Translations under genes and position numbers: made by a program
Shown here: positions 13,488 through 19,832 of the stretch, piece after piece
Layout of the letters: every line of letters starts with the position of its first letter
Position numbering within the stretch: the stretch's first letter is position 1
Notes under the pieces: generated by a model
Told to the model about the DNA's origin: nothing
Database searches by the model: none
Seen by the model: the letters and a program-made list of their open reading frames with translations, nothing else
Virus record (IMG/VR): IMGVR_UViG_3300025108_000439
Location: 1 to 21,680 of that record
Source: a virus
DNA: 21,680 nt
Strand: one strand, 5' to 3'

Positions 13488-14594
13488 TTAGAATTTATGA
13501 GTATCACGTCTATCGCGTTTAGTCACCTGGTCTATCTCCCATTGGTGGAGTTTGTTTATAGAAGCATTTATTTCTGCAACAAGTCTCTTGGGAAGTCTTG
13601 ATTGGAGTCCTGGATGTGCAAAGTTTCTTTTTACAGAAAAGGATCTAGCAAAGAACCAAGGATCTTTTACTTGTTCGCATAACAGGTCTGTGAGTTTATC
13701 CATCTCGGCAGAGCCATGTGCAATCTTAGGATTCTGTCTAAGAAAGTTATACATCTCCACTTCGGGTGCCAGCCAGTCTTCGAAATTTACTTTCCAGTTT
13801 TGTGGATTCTCTAATGCTAAAGGATCTTGTAAAAAAGAACGTGGCATTTCTCTTTGCAAAACTTTAAACATGTCATGGCCCGGTTGGCCAATTTGGTCTC
13901 TTATCCCATGTTTCTTAGGAGTGTTCCAGCGATTAACTTCTTCACGTTCCTCGCCAATGTGTAACTTATTTGTTGTATACTCAGTCCAATTTCTCAAGTC
14001 TATGAACTCTACATTTGCTTGTTGGTTGAAGTATGGCGTTAATGCAACTACTGTTAATACTGGATCTAAATGGTTTTCACCAAATGTATAATCTATATAC
14101 GGCTTCTGGCTATCTGAATATACTGTATTTTTTATTGTTCTTACAAAGTTCTGCCACACATACATTTGCCTCGTTCTGTGAGCGGCTGTATCTTCAGTTA
14201 ACGGAAACATTGCTTCAATTTCTTCCTTGCCGCCGTTGTGATAGTAAGGATCCATAGTGCTTTCTGTTGCTGACTTTATATCCCAATCATGATTAATCAT
14301 AATTAGACCAGAGCAGTATCTATGCATAGGATCTCTAATACAGAACTTTATGTTGTTATGTTTTATTTCAGCATATGAACCAAAGTTAACTAGAGTACCT
14401 TCAGTAGGACACCATTCAGCAAAACTATGCTCTTGCATATCAAGTGTTATGCCTCTAATTAGTTCATGGTGATATGATGATTGATCTGCGTCTGTTAACG
14501 AGTTTATATAAGAACTTGCATTACGTTTGAATAATCCCCAAGTCTCTAAAGTTTTGCCTGTTTGTTTATCTCTTAGGTGAAAATATGATATCAT
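13488..14594 (-). CDS. Sulfotransferase-like protein (368 aa)
   Basis: The ATG at 14594 has an AAAGGAC site about 12 bases upstream and a GATAAATA late promoter on the - strand. Near residues 84-100 is FCIRDPMHRYCSGLIMI, which resembles the 3'-phosphate binding strand of PAPS-dependent sulfotransferases (R-D-P-x-x-R-x-x-S-G). Further on, YTFGENHLDP (about 169-178) and VEFIDLRN (about 195-202) recall later segments of phage and bacterial sulfotransferase-like proteins. I do not see a clear N-terminal PK.G(T/S)-type 5'-phosphosulfate loop, so activity is uncertain and the family call is tentative. It runs against its neighbours and is expressed late, which would suit modification of a virion or cell-surface component. 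Confidence 0.85.
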   Translation of the reverse strand: MISYFHLRDKQTGKTLETWGLFKRNASSYINSLTDADQSSYHHELIRGITLDMQEHSFAEWCPTEGTLVNFGSYAEIKHNNIKFCIRDPMHRYCSGLIMINHDWDIKSATESTMDPYYHNGGKEEIEAMFPLTEDTAAHRTRQMYVWQNFVRTIKNTVYSDSQKPYIDYTFGENHLDPVLTVVALTPYFNQQANVEFIDLRNWTEYTTNKLHIGEEREEVNRWNTPKKHGIRDQIGQPGHDMFKVLQREMPRSFLQDPLALENPQNWKVNFEDWLAPEVEMYNFLRQNPKIAHGSAEMDKLTDLLCEQVKDPWFFARSFSVKRNFAHPGLQSRLPKRLVAEINASINKLHQWEIDQVTKRDRRDTHKF

Positions 14595-14615
14595 GCGTCT
14601 GTGTGTCCTTTATGT

Positions 14616-14623
14616 TATTTATC
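14616..14623 (-). promoter_or_regulatory. T4-type late promoter (GATAAATA), leftward
   Basis: On the - strand GATAAATA lies 21 bases upstream of the ATG at 14594. It is back-to-back with the rightward late promoter at 14634-14641, with only 10 bases between them. Confidence 0.7.
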
Positions 14624-14633
14624 GTTTATTTTA

Positions 14634-14641
14634 GATAAATA
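14634..14641 (+). promoter_or_regulatory. T4-type late promoter (GATAAATA)
   Basis: GATAAATA lies 32 bases upstream of the ATG at 14674 and diverges from the leftward late promoter at 14616-14623. Confidence 0.72.
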
Positions 14642-14673
14642 CTGTTATAATCAATTTTTCGTAGGAGGAAAAA

Positions 14674-15108
14674 ATGGCAGAGAAAGAACAAGCAGAAGTC
14701 ACGATGAGTCGTGCCGAGTACGATGCCTTACAAGCCAAAGCAGGTGAAGAGGCACCAGTTGGCGGCGTAAAATACGATTCCAGAGGTTTTAAAACTATCG
14801 AAGGAATGGAGGCCGCTGATATTAATGGTGACGGACATATATCTGATACAGAAGCAAAAATGCACTTAGAGTTCAAAAGAAAAGAACTAGAAGATGCTGA
14901 TGCAATGAGAGATGCTCAACGTAAGATGGCATGGTTCTCATTATTTGGAATGTTACTATACCCATTTGCAGTAATTGTAGCCAGTTTGGCAGGTTTAAGC
15001 GAAGCACAGGCTACCTTAGGTAGTATGGCACCAACATACTTTGTTGCAGTTGCCGGTATTGTAGCGGCATTCTTCGGAGCTCAGGCTTTTAGTGCCACCA
15101 AAAAATAG
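14674..15108 (+). CDS. EF-hand membrane protein (144 aa)
   Basis: The ATG at 14674 has a strong TAGGAGG site (about 14662-14668) and a late promoter. The N-terminal 80 residues are hydrophilic and hold a canonical EF-hand loop, DINGDGHISDTE, at 49-60, with D49, N51, D53, H55, S57 and E60 at the calcium-coordinating positions. A charged helix (HLEFKRKELEDADAMRDAQR) follows, then two hydrophobic segments at about 86-108 and 118-139, separated by a short SEAQATLGS loop, and a basic tail. The order is thus soluble calcium-binding domain, helix, membrane hairpin. The size and two-segment topology would suit a holin-like or other envelope protein, but many other roles are possible. I recall similar proteins in marine T4-like phages without a function. 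Confidence 0.88.
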   Translation: MAEKEQAEVTMSRAEYDALQAKAGEEAPVGGVKYDSRGFKTIEGMEAADINGDGHISDTEAKMHLEFKRKELEDADAMRDAQRKMAWFSLFGMLLYPFAVIVASLAGLSEAQATLGSMAPTYFVAVAGIVAAFFGAQAFSATKK

Positions 15109-15120
15109 GTGTTCATAACG

Positions 15121-15169
15121 AATATGTGTTCCATACAAGTTAGATAAATACTAATATGGAACACAAATT
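15121..15169 (+). promoter_or_regulatory. Long inverted repeat flanking a late promoter and covering a start codon
   Basis: Arms at 15121-15135 and 15155-15169 pair over 15 positions with one mismatch (11 perfect pairs: TGTGTTCCATA with TATGGAACACA). The 19-base centre contains the GATAAATA late promoter, and the right arm contains the ATG at 15156. A transcript reading in from upstream would hide the start codon in a hairpin. A transcript starting at the late promoter would lack the left arm. No T tract follows, so it is not a terminator. Confidence 0.8.
15143..15150 (+). promoter_or_regulatory. T4-type late promoter (GATAAATA) inside an inverted repeat
   Basis: GATAAATA is followed by exactly 5 bases and then the ATG at 15156, the same geometry as the leftward promoter at 7895-7902. 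The predicted start site falls on the initiation codon, giving a leaderless mRNA. Confidence 0.7.
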
Positions 15170-15464
15170 TGTTAAACATTTTGCAAGACTTATCACAGAC
15201 GCAGAGTTATCAAACGATGATGTCGCAGAGTATTACGACATTGTCGAGTCCCATATCCCCACTAAAGTAGTTGTTGCTTACACTGACGATCACGAAATGG
15301 TTAGTGCTGAAGTAACACTATACTCCACCACAGAAGATAGAACAATATACGAAGTGGTACTACAAGAAGCAGTTGATGACGAAGAAGGCGATGCTATTAC
15401 AAAGGATCTCTTTGAAGCATTTCCAAATATTGACTTTGACTTCGAATCCTCACTAGAAATTTAA
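15156..15464 (+). CDS. Small acidic protein, unknown (102 aa)
   Basis: ATG 15156 is the only plausible start; the next in-frame ATG is more than 50 codons further on. No ribosome binding site precedes it, and the ATG lies 5 bases from a late promoter, within one arm of an inverted repeat. The product is strongly acidic, especially in its C-terminal half (LQEAVDDEEGDAITKDLFEAF, in short runs, then DFDFESSLEI), with a helical N-terminus (FVKHFARLITDAEL). No family is recognised. Its acidity recalls DNA-mimic or chaperone-like phage proteins only in a general way. Late expression is inferred from the promoter. Confidence 0.8.
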   Translation: MEHKFVKHFARLITDAELSNDDVAEYYDIVESHIPTKVVVAYTDDHEMVSAEVTLYSTTEDRTIYEVVLQEAVDDEEGDAITKDLFEAFPNIDFDFESSLEI

Positions 15465-15467
15465 AGG

Positions 15468-15495
15468 TTGACACCAGCCAGAATCCGTGTATAAT
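15468..15495 (+). promoter_or_regulatory. Sigma70-like promoter upstream of dsbA-like gene
   Basis: TTGACA (15468-15473, just after the upstream stop) and TATAAT (15490-15495) are perfect with a 16-base spacer. A separate late-promoter match lies downstream at 15509-15516, so the gene at 15543 probably has two promoters. Confidence 0.85.
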
Positions 15496-15508
15496 GTACC
15501 TAACGGCG

Positions 15509-15516
15509 CATAAATA
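15509..15516 (+). promoter_or_regulatory. Probable late promoter (CATAAATA)
   Basis: CATAAATA is one base off the T4 late consensus and lies 26 bases before the ATG at 15543. With the sigma70-like promoter at 15468 it would allow both early/middle and late expression. Confidence 0.55.
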
Positions 15517-15542
15517 AACTTATAACATACACAGGAAAGCAA

Positions 15543-15806
15543 ATGGCATTTAATAAAACATTTAACGAAGAAGAAAAAGCAAGACTGAAGAAGTTAATCG
15601 ACGAAGGTATGCAAGTTACCTACGAAGTTGAAACACTCAAAGAAGGTCTAAGAGAAACTGTCAAAGCAATAGCGGAAGAAATGGAACTAAAGCCAGGCGT
15701 ACTTAATAAGGCAATTAGAATTGCACATAAGTCTAGTTTCCAAGACGAGTTTGATAAGTTTGACGAGCTTGAAACAATTCTAGAGACAGTCGGCAGAACG
15801 TTATAG
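15543..15806 (+). CDS. dsbA: DsbA-like dsDNA-binding late-transcription protein (87 aa)
   Basis: The ATG at 15543 has a CAGGAAAG site. The 87-residue, highly charged, all-helical product matches T4 DsbA in size and layout: an N-terminal helix, a central IKDIR-like helix (here LRETVKAIAEEM), and a C-terminal stretch LKPGVLNKAIRIAHKSSFQD then EFDKFDELETIL, corresponding to the K-x-F-N-x-L-L-x-x-Y-H-K ... E ... V-E-L-Y-D part of T4 DsbA. In T4 this protein binds double-stranded DNA and aids late transcription. It has both a sigma70-like and a late promoter here, which would fit a factor linking the two phases. The family call rests on pattern resemblance, not on a search. Confidence 0.82.
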   Translation: MAFNKTFNEEEKARLKKLIDEGMQVTYEVETLKEGLRETVKAIAEEMELKPGVLNKAIRIAHKSSFQDEFDKFDELETILETVGRTL

Positions 15807-15814
15807 CATTTACT

Positions 15815-16345
15815 ATGCGAGAACCTTTCGAAATCTGTCCACAGGTTTTCGATGACTCTGAATTAGAATTCATTAAATCATGTGGCAATGCAAGTACTAC
15901 TGAAAAGCAGACTGGCCTCCTTACGAGGACAAAAAGTACAATAGCATTACCTTCTAAGATTACAAAAAAACTTGAAAAAGCAGTACAACAAAGCAGTTAC
16001 TACAGTTCGTTTAAATTACTTTCTCCAACAACATTTGAGAAGTTTATATTATCTAAGTATGATTTAGGGGAAGGCTTTGGTATTCACCAAGATGTATCTC
16101 AAAACAGTTTTTTAAGTAATGGTGAACATGACAGAAAAATTACTATCATAGTTCTACTTGATAATGATTATGAAGGTGGAGATTTTTTTATACATGACGT
16201 AGGATTAGATGCACCATTTCTAATAACGTTACAGCCAGGAGATGCACTATTGATGCCTAGTTTTTATGAACATTCAATGAGAGATATTACAATAGGACAA
16301 CGAGTATCTCTTACCACTTGGGTATTAGGACCACGTTGGTGTTAA
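15815..16345 (+). CDS. 2OG-Fe(II) dioxygenase, prolyl 4-hydroxylase-like (176 aa)
   Basis: The product has a complete 2OG-Fe(II) dioxygenase signature: the iron-binding pair H91 and D93 (GFGIHQDVSQN), the distal histidine H153 (PSFYEHSM), and R163 ten residues later for the 2-oxoglutarate carboxylate. Between them lie the usual strands ITIIVLLDNDYEGGDFFIHD and LQPGDALLMPS. It should act as an Fe(II)- and 2-oxoglutarate-dependent hydroxylase; in phages the target may be a protein, nucleic acid or small molecule. The ATG at 15815 has no clear ribosome binding site and lies 8 bases after the dsbA-like stop, so translation may be coupled. No separate promoter is visible. Confidence 0.9.
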   Translation: MREPFEICPQVFDDSELEFIKSCGNASTTEKQTGLLTRTKSTIALPSKITKKLEKAVQQSSYYSSFKLLSPTTFEKFILSKYDLGEGFGIHQDVSQNSFLSNGEHDRKITIIVLLDNDYEGGDFFIHDVGLDAPFLITLQPGDALLMPSFYEHSMRDITIGQRVSLTTWVLGPRWC

Positions 16346-16351
16346 ATTATC

Positions 16352-16380
16352 TTGACATTTCTTTTACATTAATATATAAT
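16352..16380 (+). promoter_or_regulatory. Sigma70-like promoter of the DNA polymerase gene
   Basis: TTGACA (16352-16357) and TATAAT (16375-16380) are perfect with a 17-base spacer, a full consensus promoter. Only 8 bases separate the -10 box from the ATG at 16389, so the transcript would begin within about two bases of the start codon. Confidence 0.88.
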
Positions 16381-16388
16381 AGGTACAT

Positions 16389-19079
16389 ATGAGTTACGTT
16401 GATGCATTCTATGATAAGAACAAAGACATTGTAAGAACTGTTGAGCGTGTCAATGGTGAAAGAATTTATGTTGACCATCGTCCAGAATACAATTTTTTTG
16501 TTGCTGATCCTAAAGGTAGTCACACTAGTGTCTATGGTGAAAAGGTTACAGAGATAAGATGTAAAAGCAACAAAGAGTTTCGCAAGAACGTTGCAATTAA
16601 TACGCACAACAAAAAGTTTGAAAGTGATGTTCGACCACTAAACAAAACAATAGCAAAGCATTACAATGGTGCTGAGCAACCTATACTACAAACAGCATTC
16701 CTTGATATTGAGGTAGACTTCGATCCTGAGAGAGGCTACAGTTCTCCCGAAGATGCATTTATGGAAATTACTTCTGTAGGAGTCTACTTACAATGGATGG
16801 ATGCTATGGTATGTTTGGCTGTTCCACCTAAGACATTAAGTTGGGGACAAGCTCAAAGCATAGCAAGTAAGATGCCTGAAGTTGTGCTGTTTAAAACAGA
16901 AAAAGAAATGCTGAAAACGTTCTTAGAACTTATTGATGATGCTGATGTGCTAAGTGGATGGAACTCAGAAGGTTATGATATTCCTTATCTAGTAAACAGG
17001 ATCGTAAAAACATTAGGCAAGGCAGAAACAAGAAAGTTATGCTTGTTTGATCAGTTTCCAAAGCAAAGAACATATGAAGCATTTGGTAGCGAACGTGAGA
17101 CATATGACTTAGTAGGGCGTGTACACTTAGACTATATGCAGTTGTACAGGAAGTATAACTATGAAGAGCGACACAGTTACAGACTAGACTATATTGGTGA
17201 GATGGAAGTAGGCGAGAAGAAAGTTGCTTATGAAGGCTCACTAGATAGACTTTACAATCACGACTTTGAAAAGTTCTTAGAATACAACATACAAGACGTT
17301 ATGTTGCTAGACAAAATGGATAAGAAGTTACAGTTCATTGACCTAGCAAATACTATTGCACATGATAATACTGTACTGCTACCCACTACAATGGGTGCTG
17401 TAGCAACTACTGAACAAGCAATTATCAACGAAGCACATAGACGTAACATGGTTGTGCCAGACAGGAAAAAGTATTCTAAAGACAAAGAGAACACACAGGC
17501 GGCTGGTGCCTATGTGGCTTTCCCCAAGAAAGGCTTTCACAAATGGATAGGCAGTATGGACTTAAACAGTCTATATCCTAGTGTGTTTAGAGCATTGAAC
17601 ATGGGGCAAGAAACAGTAGTAGGACAACTTCGTCCGGACTATACTGATCAAGAAATTAACGATAAGGTAACTTTAGAAAAGAAATCTTTTGCTGATGCTT
17701 GGTTAGGCAAGTTTGGTAGTAACGAATATGAAATGACAATGGCCAAAGATGTTGATCATACATTGCATCTTGACATGGAAGATGGCTCATCAGTAGAAGT
17801 AACAGGAGCAGATGTATATAACTTAATATTCAACTCCGGTCAGCCTTGGAATATTAGTGCAAACGGTACTATATTTAAGACAGACTTCCAAGGTATTGTA
17901 CCTGGGTTGTTGGAGAGATGGTATGCTGAGAGAAAAGAACTACAGGCTAAAAAGAAACAAGCAACTACACCAGAGGAAATTGCTTTTTGGGATAAAAGAC
18001 AGCTCGTTAAGAAAATTAACCTCAATAGTTTATATGGTGCTATTCTTAACCCTGGTTGCCGCTTCTTTGATAAACGTATTGGACAATCCACTACGCTCAC
18101 AGGTAGAGCAATCACGAAACACATGGGAGCAGAAACAAACAAAATGCTCACAGGAGTGTACGACCACACAGGAGAAACAATAGTTTATGGTGACACTGAC
18201 TCTGTTTACTTTAGTGCCACACCTGCATTGCCAAAAGGTGAGGACTTAGATATGGATAGTGCAATTAAATTGTATGATCATATATCAGACACAGTCAGTG
18301 ACACATTTCCTAAGTTTCTAAACAAAGCATTTAACATTCCGCTTAGTGCTGGTGCTGTTATGATTGCTGGTAGAGAAGTAGTTGGCAAGAGCGGTTTGTT
18401 TATTACTAAGAAGCGTTATGCAATCAAGTGTTTAGACATTGAAGGGTACCAACCTGAGGGTGGTAAACTAAAAATTATGGGCATGGATATCAAGCGAAGT
18501 GATACGCCCGAGTTTGTGCAGGACTTTTTAGAAGAAGTATTAGACAACGCACTTGATGGTATGAGCGAAGACGAAGTTATACAAAAGATAAAAGACTTCA
18601 AGGATGACTTTAGGGCAATGGAACCTTGGAAGAAAGGTATGCCTAAACGTGTAAACAACTTAACCACATATGGTGAGAAACTTAACAAACAAAGACGTAT
18701 GAGTGCAACACACACAAAACTGCGTAAACTAGACGCACTAAAGCCTAAAGAGAATACAATGATACCTGGGCATGTTAGAGCAAGTATCAATTACAATGAG
18801 GCTAGAGAAGCCTTTAGCGATGCATACAGTATGGCTATCATGGACGGTATGAAAGTTATTGTGTGCAAACTAAAAAGTAATGCACTAGGCTATACAAGTA
18901 TTGCATACCCAACAGACGAAATGCATATACCTGCTTGGTTCAAAGAGATGCCGTTCGATGAAGAAGCAATGGAAGAGAGTGTGCTAAACAAAAAGATTAA
19001 TAATGTGTTAGGTGCTATGGGTTGGGACTTAACTAGAATGAACGAAAGCAAAGTACTAGGTACTTTCTTTGAACTATAG
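16389..19079 (+). CDS. 43: DNA polymerase, family B, T4 gp43-like (896 aa)
   Basis: The length is almost that of T4 gp43 (898) and the motifs are in the right order. The 3'-5' exonuclease has Exo I FLDIEVD (D106, E108), Exo II WNSEGYD (D197) and Exo III YNIQD (Y299, D303). The polymerase has motif A MDLNSLYPS (D391), motif B KKINLNSLYG (541-550) and motif C YGDTDS (600-605, D602 and D604). All catalytic acids are present, so both synthesis and proofreading should work. It is the replicative polymerase and would act with the clamp encoded at 19833. A consensus sigma70 promoter lies so close to the ATG that the mRNA is probably leaderless; only a weak AGG precedes the ATG. In T4, gp43 represses its own translation by binding a leader hairpin; such a leader cannot exist on this short transcript. 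Confidence 0.98.
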   Translation: MSYVDAFYDKNKDIVRTVERVNGERIYVDHRPEYNFFVADPKGSHTSVYGEKVTEIRCKSNKEFRKNVAINTHNKKFESDVRPLNKTIAKHYNGAEQPILQTAFLDIEVDFDPERGYSSPEDAFMEITSVGVYLQWMDAMVCLAVPPKTLSWGQAQSIASKMPEVVLFKTEKEMLKTFLELIDDADVLSGWNSEGYDIPYLVNRIVKTLGKAETRKLCLFDQFPKQRTYEAFGSERETYDLVGRVHLDYMQLYRKYNYEERHSYRLDYIGEMEVGEKKVAYEGSLDRLYNHDFEKFLEYNIQDVMLLDKMDKKLQFIDLANTIAHDNTVLLPTTMGAVATTEQAIINEAHRRNMVVPDRKKYSKDKENTQAAGAYVAFPKKGFHKWIGSMDLNSLYPSVFRALNMGQETVVGQLRPDYTDQEINDKVTLEKKSFADAWLGKFGSNEYEMTMAKDVDHTLHLDMEDGSSVEVTGADVYNLIFNSGQPWNISANGTIFKTDFQGIVPGLLERWYAERKELQAKKKQATTPEEIAFWDKRQLVKKINLNSLYGAILNPGCRFFDKRIGQSTTLTGRAITKHMGAETNKMLTGVYDHTGETIVYGDTDSVYFSATPALPKGEDLDMDSAIKLYDHISDTVSDTFPKFLNKAFNIPLSAGAVMIAGREVVGKSGLFITKKRYAIKCLDIEGYQPEGGKLKIMGMDIKRSDTPEFVQDFLEEVLDNALDGMSEDEVIQKIKDFKDDFRAMEPWKKGMPKRVNNLTTYGEKLNKQRRMSATHTKLRKLDALKPKENTMIPGHVRASINYNEAREAFSDAYSMAIMDGMKVIVCKLKSNALGYTSIAYPTDEMHIPAWFKEMPFDEEAMEESVLNKKINNVLGAMGWDLTRMNESKVLGTFFEL

Positions 19080-19087
19080 GAGTTTAC

Positions 19088-19276
19088 ATGAATAATGTAA
19101 TTAAAAAAGCAGAGGTAGTGGAAGACAACGGATTTGTTGTACACCTTTGGAAAAACTATGAACAGTTTGGTACAGTTGATGTACGAAACAAAAGCATACA
19201 CTATGCAAATGATGTATGTGAGAATTGGGAAACAGGTATTCTCAAAGAAGATAACGAATATATCATAAGGAGTTAA
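19088..19276 (+). CDS. Small hypothetical protein (62 aa)
   Basis: The ATG at 19088 follows an ATAGGAG site (19076-19082) that overlaps the polymerase stop, so it is cotranscribed with the polymerase gene. The product is soluble and mixed in charge (VVHLWKNYEQFGTVDVRNKS is its most ordered-looking stretch). I recognise no family. Confidence 0.8.
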   Translation: MNNVIKKAEVVEDNGFVVHLWKNYEQFGTVDVRNKSIHYANDVCENWETGILKEDNEYIIRS

Positions 19277-19277
19277 T

Positions 19278-19439
19278 ATGATTAATAAAGATCCAGGAAA
19301 GAAACATTTCTATTTCAGCATGTTGAAAAGCGGAATGAGAATTGCAGGTTGCGTAGGCTTTATGGCAGGACTGTCGTTTGGTGTTTTTGTGATGGCATTC
19401 TTAGTAGCAGAGGTAATAGGAATTGTTGAAGAATTTTAA
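19278..19439 (+). CDS. Small single-span membrane protein (53 aa)
   Basis: A short frame runs from ATG 19278 to TAA 19437-19439. It has an AAGGAG site (19267-19272) and starts 1 base after the upstream stop, strong signs of a real, coupled gene. The product begins MINKDPGKKHFYFSMLKSGM and has one long hydrophobic segment, about residues 21-49, rich in Gly, Phe and Met, ending with EEF. The basic N-terminus predicts that this end stays inside the cell. The HFYFSMLKS phrase recurs in small membrane proteins of marine phages and bacteria as I recall them, with no known role. Confidence 0.8.
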   Translation: MINKDPGKKHFYFSMLKSGMRIAGCVGFMAGLSFGVFVMAFLVAEVIGIVEEF

Positions 19440-19446
19440 AAAAACA

Positions 19447-19481
19447 CTTGACAATACACCTAAAGAGTGTATAATGTCAAG
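19447..19481. other. Imperfect palindrome spanning a whole promoter
   Basis: CTTGACA (19447-19453) pairs with TGTCAAG (19475-19481), and inside these ATACAC (19454-19459) pairs with GTGTAT (19467-19472); two extra A bases on the right break the symmetry. The repeat runs from the -35 to just past the -10 box of the promoter at 19448-19475. It could be an operator or a chance effect of the hexamers. Confidence 0.55.
19448..19475 (+). promoter_or_regulatory. Sigma70-like promoter
   Basis: TTGACA (19448-19453) and TATAAT (19470-19475) are perfect with a 16-base spacer. It serves the membrane protein gene at 19500 and possibly the clamp gene after it. Confidence 0.85.
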
Positions 19482-19499
19482 TATGATTATAGGTATTAA

Positions 19500-19808
19500 A
19501 TGCAAATAAGTCCAAAATTTATAGATTTTGTAGAGAAAGTAGTAAGTTATGCACCAGTTGAACATGACACAAAGATGGCTATGACGGAGGCGATTATAGA
19601 TACTAGTGTTGCCGCTGTTATAAACATTCCATTAAACTTTTTAATGGTTTGGATGTTTATTGATGTACTTGTTTTAGGTTCTACATGGACTAGTGTTATA
19701 ATGACAACAACATTTACTATCTATGCAGTAATAAGGAAGACTAGAGTAAGAATGTTTTTTTACAAAAGTAATCTAAAAAAACAAGCCAAGAAGGCATTAA
19801 CCACCTAA
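19500..19808 (+). CDS. Small two-span membrane protein (102 aa)
   Basis: The ATG at 19500 lies about 18 bases after the predicted start site and has only a weak AGG site. The product has two hydrophobic segments, about residues 35-59 (AAVINIPLNFLMVWMFIDVL) and 62-79 (TSVIMTTTFTIYAVIRKT), then a strongly basic tail (RVRMFFYKSNLKKQAKKA). The E..I..SVA..IN.PLNF ... TT.FT.YAV.RK..VR.FF layout resembles a family of small phage membrane proteins of unknown role that I know from other tailed phages. It lies between the polymerase group and the clamp gene. Confidence 0.85.
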   Translation: MQISPKFIDFVEKVVSYAPVEHDTKMAMTEAIIDTSVAAVINIPLNFLMVWMFIDVLVLGSTWTSVIMTTTFTIYAVIRKTRVRMFFYKSNLKKQAKKALTT

Positions 19809-19810
19809 AT
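19803..19810 (+). promoter_or_regulatory. Weak late-promoter-like site (CCTAAATA)
   Basis: CCTAAATA overlaps the stop of the upstream gene and differs from the late consensus in the first three bases at two or more positions, so it is weak. It lies 22 bases before the ATG at 19833. Late transcription of the clamp gene from it is doubtful. Confidence 0.25.
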
Positions 19811-19832
19811 ACATATACACACAGGAGAAAAT

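Noticed and set aside
14646-14651. TATAAT near the start of the EF-hand gene as a sigma70 promoter
   Set aside because: No -35 box lies at 15-19 bases upstream; the late promoter at 14634-14641 explains expression better.
15121-15169. Inverted repeat as a rho-independent terminator for the EF-hand gene
   Set aside because: The loop is long, the arms are AT-rich and no T tract follows; it contains a late promoter and a start codon instead.
17840-18183. Overlapping open frames inside the DNA polymerase gene on both strands
   Set aside because: The polymerase frame is intact with all motifs; the overlapping frames have no ribosome binding site or recognisable product.
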